From NCBI GenBank assembly GCA_009699165.1, contig WLOR01000031.1:1-14144 (forward strand): 14,144 bases of DNA, written 5' to 3'. The position numbers and the translations under genes are program-made. Shown here in pieces: positions 7,532 through 14,144 of this stretch; the stretch's first letter is position 1; every line of letters starts with the position of its first letter. Origin of the DNA: Actinomycetota bacterium (lineage in GTDB: Bacteria > Actinomycetota > Actinomycetes > Nanopelagicales > Nanopelagicaceae). Under the pieces are notes generated by a model. The model saw only the letters and a list, made by a program, of their open reading frames with translations. It was not told where the DNA came from and did not search any database.

Positions 7532-9207
7532 TAGTTAATTAAACGCACCCACGCAGCGGTATCAGTAGGCAATGTGTGACCATGGATTGGTCCACTCGCA
7601 ACTAATACCTGGGAGTTAGATGGCAGTTCAATGGCTGCACCAAAGTTGATGTAGCAGGCAAAATCACCGGGACGTTCGAAGGCGACGACATCTGCGCCAG
7701 CTTCAATCCACTCCATATCTCCATCGCCTAAACCCTCTTCGGTTTTACGAATCGCTAAAGCTTCGCGATACATAGATAAGGTCGAGCCTTCGATGCCATC
7801 TTGTGAATCCACAGAGAACTTGCCCCACCATGATGATTGAGGAAGCCACGCTTTATCAGGCGTCAGGGCATCATCGCTAGAAAAACCAAATGCGCCTTCG
7901 GGCTTGCTCGACCATGGAAGTGGAACACGACAGCCATCACGACCGCGATCGGTGTAGCCACTCATCTTCCACCGTGGATCAGTAAGGCGAGATTCTGGAA
8001 TATCTCGAACCTCAGGCACTGCTAACTCTTCACCTTGATACATATAAGCGCCACCAGGAAGTGCCAACATCATGAGTGCAGCGCTGCGAGCGCGCAGGGT
8101 TCCACGTTCGATGTTGAACTTAGCAGGATCACCTTGACGAGATAATGTTGTATCGCCGTGGTTAGTTAATCCCAAATCCAAACGGTCAACCGAACGAACG
8201 ACATCGTGGTTGTTAAATACCCATGACGTTGGTGCGCCGACCTCTGAAAGTGCATCGATGGAGTGGTCAATCTTTTTCTTAATCTCAGCTGGCTTCCAAT
8301 GTGTTGTGAGCATCTCAAAGTTAAATGAGTTCTGCAGTTCATCGGCTCTTACATATCGTGCGATGCGAGATGCTGGACTGACCCAAGCTTCGGCAACAGC
8401 CATTCGATCTCCTGGATATGAGTCAAAGATTTTGCGCCATGAGCGATAGATATCATGAACACCTTCTTGATCCCAGAATGGCTTGTGCTCTGTACCGAGC
8501 ATTTCGGCCGCTGGATCTTTCTTAATATCTGGCAGCCCTGCCTCTTTAAACATTCCATGTGCGACATCGATGCGGAAACCATCAACGCCTCGATCTAGCC
8601 AAAACTTCAACACATCCTCTAAATGTGAAACGACCTCTGGATTTTCCCAGTTTAAATCAGGCTGCTCGACTGCAAAAATATGCAGATACCACTGACCTAA
8701 CTTTCCATCAGCTTCGGTTATACGCTGCCATGCTGGTCCACCAAAGACGGCCTCCCAGTTGTTCGGAGGCAAGTCGCCATTAGGTCCTTTTCCGTCGCGG
8801 AAGATATAGCGGTTTCGCTCGGGCGAACCTGGTGCAGCTTTTAACGCTGCTTGAAACCATTTGTGATCACTTGATGTGTGATTCGGGACGATATCGACGA
8901 TGAATTTAATTCCAAACTCATGTGTCTCTTTAATTAATTGTTCGGCCTCTGCCAAAGTTCCGTAATCAGGTTCGATATCCATGTAATCGGCGACGTCATA
9001 GCCGTGATCATGTTGTGGAGATGGATACCAAGGCGTTATCCAGATTGCATCGATGCCAAGTTTCTTCAAGTACGGCAAGCGCGAGCGAATACCCTCGACA
9101 TCACCTATGCCATCACCATTGGAGTCAGCAAATGAGCGAATATAAATCTGATACGTGACCGCATCTCTCCACCAAGGGCGCTGTGCGCGTGATGCTAACT
9201 GTGACAT
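7531..9207 (-). CDS. aglA: GH13 alpha-glucosidase (oligo-1,6-glucosidase/AglA type)
   Basis: This cytosolic glycoside hydrolase releases glucose from the non-reducing ends of short alpha-glucosides. The 558-residue protein has all GH13 signposts: metal-binding loop DSNGDGIGD at 28-36, region I DIVPNH at 105-110, region II GFRIDVAH with nucleophile D214, acid/base E273 in AVAEAW, and H334-D335 in NNHD. The residue after the nucleophile is valine (V215), which in characterised yeast and Bacillus enzymes favours alpha-1,6 bonds (isomaltose). Actinobacterial relatives with the same motif are usually annotated as maltose/trehalose-type glucosidases, so specificity stays open. No signal peptide is visible, so the substrate must be imported. 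GGAG at 9213-9216 overlaps the end of the thioesterase gene and lies five bases before the ATG. The next gene starts inside its stop codon. Confidence 0.92.
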   Translation of the reverse strand: MSQLASRAQRPWWRDAVTYQIYIRSFADSNGDGIGDVEGIRSRLPYLKKLGIDAIWITPWYPSPQHDHGYDVADYMDIEPDYGTLAEAEQLIKETHEFGIKFIVDIVPNHTSSDHKWFQAALKAAPGSPERNRYIFRDGKGPNGDLPPNNWEAVFGGPAWQRITEADGKLGQWYLHIFAVEQPDLNWENPEVVSHLEDVLKFWLDRGVDGFRIDVAHGMFKEAGLPDIKKDPAAEMLGTEHKPFWDQEGVHDIYRSWRKIFDSYPGDRMAVAEAWVSPASRIARYVRADELQNSFNFEMLTTHWKPAEIKKKIDHSIDALSEVGAPTSWVFNNHDVVRSVDRLDLGLTNHGDTTLSRQGDPAKFNIERGTLRARSAALMMLALPGGAYMYQGEELAVPEVRDIPESRLTDPRWKMSGYTDRGRDGCRVPLPWSSKPEGAFGFSSDDALTPDKAWLPQSSWWGKFSVDSQDGIEGSTLSMYREALAIRKTEEGLGDGDMEWIEAGADVVAFERPGDFACYINFGAAIELPSNSQVLVASGPIHGHTLPTDTAAWVRLIN

Positions 9208-9209
9208 GT

Positions 9210-9584
9210 TTACTCCGTCTCTAGATATTTACTCAAGAACTCGCGTTCAGTTTCATTTACTGGTCTGGACTTCTTTGTCTCTAATGAAACCGTGACTTGT
9301 ACTGTCTTGACTCGTGCCAGGGCTTCACCGTTATAGGAAATCTCATAGACCATCGTAAATGAAGAAGTTCCAATAGATTCGACCCACAGCGTGACATCAA
9401 CAAAGATATTGCCGTCATAAATTGGCGCTTTAAAATCGACCTCGGCGCGAGCAACCACCATTTCCAACATGCTAGACCATGCAAAACGAGCTTCTTGTGC
9501 ATACGTCAAGTATTTAGCGTTGTTGACATGGCCTAGTGCATCTAGATCATCCCAACGCACATACTGCTTGTTTTCGAACTTCAT
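9210..9584 (-). CDS. acyl-CoA thioesterase, hotdog fold (4HBT/YbgC-FadM type)
   Basis: This small cytosolic thioesterase probably hydrolyses acyl-CoA or a related acyl thioester. The 124-residue protein has the 4HBT active-site stretch near the N-terminus, RWDDLDALGHVNNAKYL, with the likely catalytic acid D15 plus H19 and N21-N22. The following long helix carries A-x-E-AR at about 29-33. Single hotdog domains of this size act as homotetramers. Substrate length cannot be inferred. Its ATG follows directly on the ettA stop codon (TAAATG) without an own Shine-Dalgarno sequence, so coupling to ettA is likely. Its stop lies two bases before the glucosidase ATG. From memory, a similar thioesterase gene lies near the ettA homologue in mycobacteria, so the pairing seems old in the phylum. 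Confidence 0.88.
   Translation of the reverse strand: MKFENKQYVRWDDLDALGHVNNAKYLTYAQEARFAWSSMLEMVVARAEVDFKAPIYDGNIFVDVTLWVESIGTSSFTMVYEISYNGEALARVKTVQVTVSLETKKSRPVNETEREFLSKYLETE
9213..9216 (-). promoter_or_regulatory. ribosome binding site of aglA inside the thioesterase gene end
   Basis: On the minus strand GGAG is followed by TAAAC and then the aglA ATG. The site overlaps the last codon before the thioesterase stop, so the two reading frames are nearly fused at the ribosome level. It is the only clear Shine-Dalgarno sequence between ettA and glbO. Confidence 0.6.
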
Positions 9585-11252
9585 TTACCGTGTCAGTTTT
9601 CTATATGTGACGCGATGAGGACGGGCTGCATCTGCACCAAGGCGTTGGATTTTATTCTCTTCGTAGGATTCAAAGTTTCCTTCAAACCAGAACCACTTTG
9701 AATCACCTTCGTAAGCCAAAATATGTGTTGCCACACGATCTAGGAACCAACGATCGTGAGAGATAACAACTGCGCAACCTGGAAACTCAAGAAGCGCATT
9801 TTCAAGTGAGCCAAGCGTTTCAACATCTAAATCATTTGTTGGCTCATCGAGCAAGAGCAAGTTGCCGCCTTGCTTGAGGGTCAGTGCGAGGTTGAGACGG
9901 TTGCGCTCTCCACCCGACAAAATCCCGGCAGGCTTTTGTTGATCTGGGCCCTTAAAGCCAAAGCACGATACATATGCCCGAGATGGCATTTCAACCATTC
10001 CGACCTTAATGAAATCCAGGCCATCTGAGACAACTTCCCACAAAGACTTTTTGGGATCTATTCCGCCACGTGACTGATCGACGTAAGAAATCTTTACTGT
10101 CTCGCCGATTTTTACATTTCCAGAGTCTGGTGTCTCTAAACCTAAAATGGTTTTAAAGAGCGTTGTCTTACCAGCTCCATTAGGGCCAATGACGCCGACG
10201 ATTCCGTTGCGGGGCAATGTAAATGAGAGATCATCGATAAGTACGCGATCGCCGAAGCCTTTAGTCAAGTTATTAACTTCGATGACTACATTGCCAAGAC
10301 GTGGTCCAGGTGGAATCTGGATCTCCTCAAAGTCAAGCTTGCGCATCTTGTCAGCTTCTGCCGCCATCTCTTCATAGCGAGCCAAGCGCGCCTTGGATTT
10401 AACTTGGCGGCCCTTTGCATTCTGTCGAACCCACTCGAGCTCTTCAGTTAAACGCTTTGCTCGCTTTGCATCTTTTTGGCCTTCAATTTTTAGACGCGCA
10501 GATTTTGTCTCTAGATATGTCGTGTAATTACCCTCATATGGATATGCGCGACCTCTATCGAGTTCGAGAATCCATTGAGCAACATTGTCCAAGAAATATC
10601 TATCGTGAGTAATCGCAACAACCGCGCCGTGATACTTATTTAAATGCTGCTCGAGCCATAAAACAGATTCAGCGTCTAAGTGGTTTGTAGGCTCATCGAG
10701 TAGTAAAAGATCAGGTGCTTGTAATAATAGTTTGCATAAAGCAACTCGGCGCTTTTCTCCGCCAGATAAGACTGAAACATCAGCATCAGGTGGTGGGCAA
10801 CGGAGTGCATCCATAGCTTGTTCCAGTTGAGAATCTAGCTCCCAAGCATTTCGGTGATCTAATTTTTCTTGCAAGTCACCCATTTCGGCCAACAACTTGT
10901 CATAATCAGCATCTGGGTTTCCAAGTTCGTCGCTGATTGCATTAAAGCGATCCAGCATTGCGACAGTTTCGGCTACGCCCTCTTTGACGTTATCAATAAC
11001 ATTCTTGCTCTCATTAAGAACTGGTTCCTGCATCAAAATACCCACGGTATATCCAGGGGTCAGATAGGCCTCACCATTGGAGGGTTGTTGCAATCCCGCC
11101 ATAATCTGCAAGACCGTGGACTTACCGGCTCCGTTCGGGCCGACCACGCCGATCTTGGCGCCGGGATAAAACATGATGGTGACGTCATCGAGGATAACTT
11201 TGTCACCGTGCGCTTTTCGCGCCTTTTTCATCGTATAAATGAACTCAGCCAT
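9585..11252 (-). CDS. ettA: energy-dependent translational throttle protein EttA (ABC-F ATPase)
   Basis: This soluble ABC-F protein binds the ribosomal E site and gates the start of elongation according to ATP/ADP status. The 555-residue protein has two ATPase domains without membrane segments. The first has Walker A GPNGAGKST at 38-46, signature LSGGE at 162-166 and Walker B with D186-E187. The second has GPNGAGKTT at 356-364, LSGGE at 445-449 and LLLLDE ending at E470. A short charged linker between them (about 245-315) is the tRNA-interacting P-site motif. EttA hallmarks at the end are WFEGNFESYEENK and a short basic tail. Both catalytic glutamates are present, and the length agrees with Escherichia coli EttA. 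It is the first gene of the six-gene operon, started by ATG at 11250-11252 with AAGG nine bases upstream. It is divergent from tRNA-Arg across 54 bases. Confidence 0.95.
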   Translation of the reverse strand: MAEFIYTMKKARKAHGDKVILDDVTIMFYPGAKIGVVGPNGAGKSTVLQIMAGLQQPSNGEAYLTPGYTVGILMQEPVLNESKNVIDNVKEGVAETVAMLDRFNAISDELGNPDADYDKLLAEMGDLQEKLDHRNAWELDSQLEQAMDALRCPPPDADVSVLSGGEKRRVALCKLLLQAPDLLLLDEPTNHLDAESVLWLEQHLNKYHGAVVAITHDRYFLDNVAQWILELDRGRAYPYEGNYTTYLETKSARLKIEGQKDAKRAKRLTEELEWVRQNAKGRQVKSKARLARYEEMAAEADKMRKLDFEEIQIPPGPRLGNVVIEVNNLTKGFGDRVLIDDLSFTLPRNGIVGVIGPNGAGKTTLFKTILGLETPDSGNVKIGETVKISYVDQSRGGIDPKKSLWEVVSDGLDFIKVGMVEMPSRAYVSCFGFKGPDQQKPAGILSGGERNRLNLALTLKQGGNLLLLDEPTNDLDVETLGSLENALLEFPGCAVVISHDRWFLDRVATHILAYEGDSKWFWFEGNFESYEENKIQRLGADAARPHRVTYRKLTR

Positions 11253-11306
11253 GGGATGAAACCTTATCGCTATGTTTCGGTAGACTCAGCATCCTCGACC
11301 CTACAG
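11253..11306. promoter_or_regulatory. divergent promoter region of ettA operon and tRNA-Arg
   Basis: These 54 bases must drive the six-gene minus-strand operon and the plus-strand tRNA-Arg/orn transcript. On the plus strand TAGACT at 11281-11286 fits the actinobacterial -10 pattern TANNNT and would place the transcript start about 13-15 bases before the tRNA. A weak -35-like ATGAAA lies at 11256-11261 with a long 19-base spacer. On the minus strand TAGGGT (11298-11303) also fits TANNNT, with no clear -35. Both assignments rest on short matches only. Confidence 0.4.
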
Positions 11307-11380
11307 GCGCCTGTAGCTCAGTCGGATAGAGCACCCGCCTTCTAAGCGGGTTGTCGCAGGTTCGATTCCTGCCAGGCGCA
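11307..11380 (+). tRNA. tRNA-Arg (anticodon TCT)
   Basis: All four arms fold. The acceptor stem is GCGCCTG (11307-11313) with CAGGCGC (11373-11379). The D stem is GCTC/GAGC. The anticodon stem is CCCGC (11334-11338) with GCGGG around the loop CTTCTAA, and the T stem is GCAGG/CCTGC around TTCGATT. The anticodon TCT is at 11341-11343 and reads AGA and, by wobble, AGG. The discriminator is A at 11380. The CCA end is not encoded (next bases CAT), so it must be added after 3' trimming. The orn start codon begins at 11382, leaving one base between the genes. Confidence 0.95.
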
Positions 11381-11381
11381 C

Positions 11382-11939
11382 ATGGCTAATGAACAACCGA
11401 ACCTGATCTGGATCGACTGCGAGATGACTGGGCTCTGCCTTGATAAGGATGTCCTAGTCGAAATCGCGGTCCTCGTTACCGATTCAGAGCTCAATGTGAT
11501 TGGCGATGGTGTCGATGTCGTTATCCGAGCCAGCGCTGAGGATCTTGCCGGCATGAACGAGTTTGTGACAGCGATGCACACGACATCGGGATTAATCACG
11601 CAGATTCCAAATGGCATATCCGTGGTTGAGGCCGAATTAAAAGTCATCGCATATCTGCTCGAATGTGGACTGCAGCCCGGCAAATCTCCTTTGGCTGGAA
11701 ACTCTGTCGGAGTAGATCGCACATTTATTGCACGCGATATGCCAGCGCTCAATGATTTCCTGCACTATCGAACAGTCGATGTTTCATCTATCAAGGAGTT
11801 GGCTCGTCGCTGGTATCCCAAGGCCTACTTCGCAGCCCCTGCCAAAACCGGCAACCACCGCGCCCTTGGCGACATCAAAGATTCAATTGCAGAGCTGGCC
11901 TATTACCGCAGCGCCGTTTTCGTTTCGCCAATCTCATAG
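11382..11939 (+). CDS. orn: oligoribonuclease (3'-5' exoribonuclease, DEDDh family)
   Basis: Orn degrades RNA of two to five residues, chiefly dinucleotides such as pGpG, to mononucleotides in the cytosol, and so finishes mRNA turnover and cyclic di-GMP breakdown. The 185-residue protein shows the full catalytic set: D12 and E14 in WIDCEMTGL, D112 in NSVGVDRTF, and H159 and D164 in HRALGD. These match the recalled Escherichia coli positions (D12, E14, D112, H158, D163). The N-terminus MANEQPNLIWIDCE has normal length, so the ATG at 11382 is very probably the true start. The gene begins two bases after the last tRNA-Arg base and has no free leader. The only purine-rich stretch, AGG at 11374-11376, is inside the tRNA acceptor stem. 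tRNA-His follows after 24 bases, an order also recalled from mycobacteria. Confidence 0.96.
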   Translation: MANEQPNLIWIDCEMTGLCLDKDVLVEIAVLVTDSELNVIGDGVDVVIRASAEDLAGMNEFVTAMHTTSGLITQIPNGISVVEAELKVIAYLLECGLQPGKSPLAGNSVGVDRTFIARDMPALNDFLHYRTVDVSSIKELARRWYPKAYFAAPAKTGNHRALGDIKDSIAELAYYRSAVFVSPIS

Positions 11940-11963
11940 AGAAGGTAAGATAAGCCACTCATG

Positions 11964-12039
11964 GTGGACGTAGCTCAGCTGGTAGAGCACCCGGTTGTGG
12001 TCCGGGATGTCGCGGGTTCGAGCCCCGTCGTTCACCCCA
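11964..12039 (+). tRNA. tRNA-His (anticodon GTG), CCA encoded
   Basis: The acceptor stem is GTGGACG (11964-11970) with CGTTCAC (12029-12035), including one G-T wobble. The G at 11963 can serve as the extra G-1 opposite C73 (12036), the identity mark of tRNA-His. The anticodon stem CCCGG/CCGGG encloses TTGTGGT with anticodon GTG at 11997-11999. The T arm is GCGGG-TTCGAGC-CCCGT. The CCA end is encoded at 12037-12039, unlike in the upstream tRNA-Arg. It sits between orn and ppa on the same strand and is probably processed from a longer transcript. Confidence 0.95.
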
Positions 12040-12097
12040 GTATTTTCTTACAAGTAAAACTATTTACTCAGCACGACCTAACAGGAAGCCGACAGCA

Positions 12098-12583
12098 ATG
12101 ATCTTTGATGTCATTATCGAAATCCCAGCAGGAAGCCGTAACAAGTACGAAGTCGACCACATCACCGGTGAGATTCGCTTAGATCGAATGTTGTTTACTT
12201 CAACGCGTTATCCATATGACTATGGATTTGTTAAGAACACACTCTCACTTGATGGTGATCCACTTGATGCATTGGTGATGTTAGATGAGCCAACTTTTCC
12301 TGGATGTGTTGTTTCTTGCCGTGCAATCGGAATGTTTAACATGACTGACGAAGCTGGCGGAGATGACAAACTTCTCTGTGTTGCAGCTGGCGATATTCGT
12401 AAATCATCTTTTCAAGATTTAGAGGATGTTCCTGAGTTTGAACTCTCTGAAATCCAACACTTTTTCGAAGTTTATAAAGCGTTAGAGCCAGGCAAAAGCG
12501 TGACCGGTGGAAACTGGGTTAATCACAGTGAGGCCCAGTTAGAGATTGAACGTTCTCGCGAGCGTTTTAAAGGATCACATTAA
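12098..12583 (+). CDS. ppa: inorganic pyrophosphatase (family I)
   Basis: This cytosolic enzyme hydrolyses pyrophosphate to phosphate and so drives DNA, RNA, protein and activated-sugar synthesis forward. The 161-residue protein is typical of hexameric bacterial family I enzymes. The metal-binding aspartates are visible in DGDPLD (D52, D54, D57), with D84 and D89 near K91 in the later conserved stretch. The phosphate-binding stretch includes R37, Y38 and Y42-G43. H21, one of two active-site histidines recalled for the Mycobacterium tuberculosis enzyme, is present. The position of the second (His86) is alanine here. The start is ATG at 12098 with AGGAAG at 12083-12088, nine bases upstream. The gene lies 58 bases after tRNA-His and 32 bases before amtB. 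Its 3' flank has no terminator, so read-through into amtB is possible. Confidence 0.97.
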   Translation: MIFDVIIEIPAGSRNKYEVDHITGEIRLDRMLFTSTRYPYDYGFVKNTLSLDGDPLDALVMLDEPTFPGCVVSCRAIGMFNMTDEAGGDDKLLCVAAGDIRKSSFQDLEDVPEFELSEIQHFFEVYKALEPGKSVTGGNWVNHSEAQLEIERSRERFKGSH

Positions 12584-12590
12584 ATAAATT

Positions 12591-12596
12591 AATAAT
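12591..12596 (+). promoter_or_regulatory. possible -10 element for amtB
   Basis: AATAAT matches five of six -10 consensus bases and lies in the AT-rich 32-base spacer between ppa and amtB. It would start transcription near 12603, just before the Shine-Dalgarno sequence. There is no good -35 partner, and I see no clear GlnR or AmtR box, so nitrogen control of this promoter is not visible. Confidence 0.25.
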
Positions 12597-12615
12597 CGAT
12601 TGTAGGGAGAGCTAC

Positions 12616-13878
12616 ATGATTAACACCGGTGATACAGCATGGGTGCTTGCAAGTGGTGCACTCGTTCTCTTTATGACGCCAGGTTTGGCGATTTTTTACG
12701 GCGGAATGGTTCGAGCAAAAAGTGCACTTAATATGATGATGATGTCTTTTGCTGCTATCGGGGTCACGACAATCATCTGGGTGCTTTACGGTTATTCGCT
12801 CGCCTTCGGAACATCCCATGGAGGACTCATTGGTAGTTTTGAGCATGTGGGTCTTGCTAAGACTCTAAACACCGTGGTCGGTCCACATGGCCATCACATT
12901 CCAACACTCTCTTTTGCCATGTTTGAACTCACTTTCGCCGTGATTACCGTTGCACTACTTTCTGGTGCGATTGCTGATCGCGCTAAGTATGGATCATGGG
13001 TTTTATTCATTGCCATCTGGATTACGGTGGTCTATATCCCCGTTGCTCATTGGGCTTTCGCATCTCAAAATGGCAATGGTGGCTGGATCGTCGACAAGTT
13101 GGGTGCACTCGATTTTGCAGGTGGAACCGTTGTAGAGATTAATTCTGGAGCTGCCGCGTTGGCGCTGGCATTGGTTTTAGGTAAGCGAGATGGTTTTAAA
13201 CGCGATCCCATGCGACCACATAACATGCCGCTTGTTCTATTGGGTGCTGGAATGCTCTGGTTTGGTTGGTTTGGTTTTAATGCAGGCAGCGCACTATCTG
13301 CAGGTTCACTTGCGGCAACGGCAATGATCAATACTCAGATTGCATCAGCTGCGGCATCGATGTCATGGGTTCTTTTTGAAAAATACCGCGACGGAAAAGC
13401 AACGACGCTTGGTGTTGCATCAGGTGCTGTAGCAGGCGCTGTAGTAATCACGCCTGCCTGCGGTTTCATTAATCCAATGGCTGCCCTAATCTTGGGACTA
13501 ATTGCTGGCATGGCTGGATCGTATGCAGTCTCTAGAAAATATAAATTTGGTTATGACGACTCACTCGATGTAGTTGGTGTCCATGGAGTATCTGGCATCA
13601 TCGGAATGCTCGGCATTGGTTTGTTTGCAACGGTAACCGTTAATGCTGCTGGTAAAGATGGCTTGTTTTCAGGCGGTGGCACTGAGCTCCTTGTGCGCCA
13701 ATTGATTGCCATCATCGTCGTTGCGCTCTTCTCATTCTGCGCAACATGGTTGATTGCAAAGGCAATTAGCTTAAGTATCGGTTTTAGAACTCTGCATGAT
13801 GATGAAATCACTGGTTTGGATACTATTTATCACGCAGAATCTGCATATGACATCACCGGCAATTCAAACCGGTACTAA
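12616..13878 (+). CDS. amtB: ammonium transporter (Amt/Mep/Rh family) with Glu at the first twin-His position
   Basis: This membrane protein imports ammonium as a trimer. The 420-residue protein has about 11 membrane segments and no cleaved signal, and begins like other actinobacterial Amts. The gate phenylalanines F103 and F107 and the FGWFGFNAGSA stretch are present, as is the conserved aspartate D166 in LDFAGGTVV. The first pore histidine (His168 in Escherichia coli AmtB) is replaced by glutamate E174, whereas the second is kept as H323 in VGVHGV. Trp148 of the Escherichia coli protein seems to be Phe here (AHWAF). The C-terminal tail EITGLD followed by H-x-ESAY is the conserved cytosolic arm that contacts PII. 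AGGGAGA at 12604-12610 serves as RBS. glnK follows after 15 bases, so PII-dependent channel closure is likely. Confidence 0.97.
   Translation: MINTGDTAWVLASGALVLFMTPGLAIFYGGMVRAKSALNMMMMSFAAIGVTTIIWVLYGYSLAFGTSHGGLIGSFEHVGLAKTLNTVVGPHGHHIPTLSFAMFELTFAVITVALLSGAIADRAKYGSWVLFIAIWITVVYIPVAHWAFASQNGNGGWIVDKLGALDFAGGTVVEINSGAAALALALVLGKRDGFKRDPMRPHNMPLVLLGAGMLWFGWFGFNAGSALSAGSLAATAMINTQIASAAASMSWVLFEKYRDGKATTLGVASGAVAGAVVITPACGFINPMAALILGLIAGMAGSYAVSRKYKFGYDDSLDVVGVHGVSGIIGMLGIGLFATVTVNAAGKDGLFSGGGTELLVRQLIAIIVVALFSFCATWLIAKAISLSIGFRTLHDDEITGLDTIYHAESAYDITGNSNRY

Positions 13879-14144
<266 letters not shown>

Noticed and set aside
10869..11345. 158-codon plus-strand reading frame
   Set aside because: It lies opposite the conserved EttA N-terminal half and runs into tRNA-Arg; the protein has no recognisable pattern. 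It is a shadow of ettA.
11342..11752. 136-codon minus-strand reading frame
   Set aside because: It is opposite orn and begins far inside it; the composition is S/T-rich and shadow-like. The orn frame carries all DEDDh residues.
12053..12068. Inverted repeat AGTAAA-ACTA-TTTACT between tRNA-His and ppa
   Set aside because: A six-base stem of almost only A-T pairs is too weak for a terminator, has no T run, and fits chance in an AT-rich spacer.

Overview
The window reads as a core chromosomal segment of a streamlined, moderately low-GC actinobacterium, most likely a freshwater planktonic lineage of the Nanopelagicales (acI) type. This rests on actinobacterial-style sequences (PepN, group II truncated haemoglobin, HNH protein, Orn, Ppa), on very tight gene packing (no gap longer than about 120 bases, many 1-11 base overlaps, several genes without a Shine-Dalgarno sequence) and on AT-leaning codon use. 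From memory, the order rpiB / pepN / HNH protein / glbO / aglA / thioesterase / ettA resembles the Mycobacterium tuberculosis Rv2465c-Rv2477c region, and orn followed by tRNA-His also occurs there. The genus assignment is inference; no database search was possible.

Layout. Bases 1-84 are the 3' end of rpiB (+), overlapping tail-to-tail with trmB (-, 56-715). trmB is divergent from pepN (+, 764-3298, GTG start with a good RBS). Next come two minus-strand genes, a 61-residue single-span membrane protein (3313-3498) and an HNH nuclease-type protein (3517-4032). A 119-base divergent spacer with two inverted repeats separates them from a short MscS-family channel (+, 4152-4700).

From 11252 down to 4688 runs a six-gene minus-strand operon with no real spacers: ettA, a hotdog acyl-CoA thioesterase, a GH13 alpha-glucosidase, two MFS permeases and a group II truncated haemoglobin. 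It joins ribosome energy gating, glucoside use, transport and oxygen or redox chemistry in one apparent transcript.

From 11307 to the right edge everything is on the plus strand: tRNA-Arg(TCT), orn (its ATG begins two bases after the last tRNA base, leaving a single C between them), tRNA-His(GTG), ppa, amtB and the start of a PII gene. orn and ppa clean up RNA end products and pyrophosphate. amtB-glnK is the classic ammonium channel plus PII regulator pair.

I see no mobile element, CRISPR array, phage gene or defence island, and no convincing new multi-gene system. The points most worth a second look are the ammonium transporter with Glu at the first twin-His position, the tRNA-Arg/orn junction that could yield a nearly leaderless orn mRNA, and an MscS-like channel without the C-terminal cage domain.
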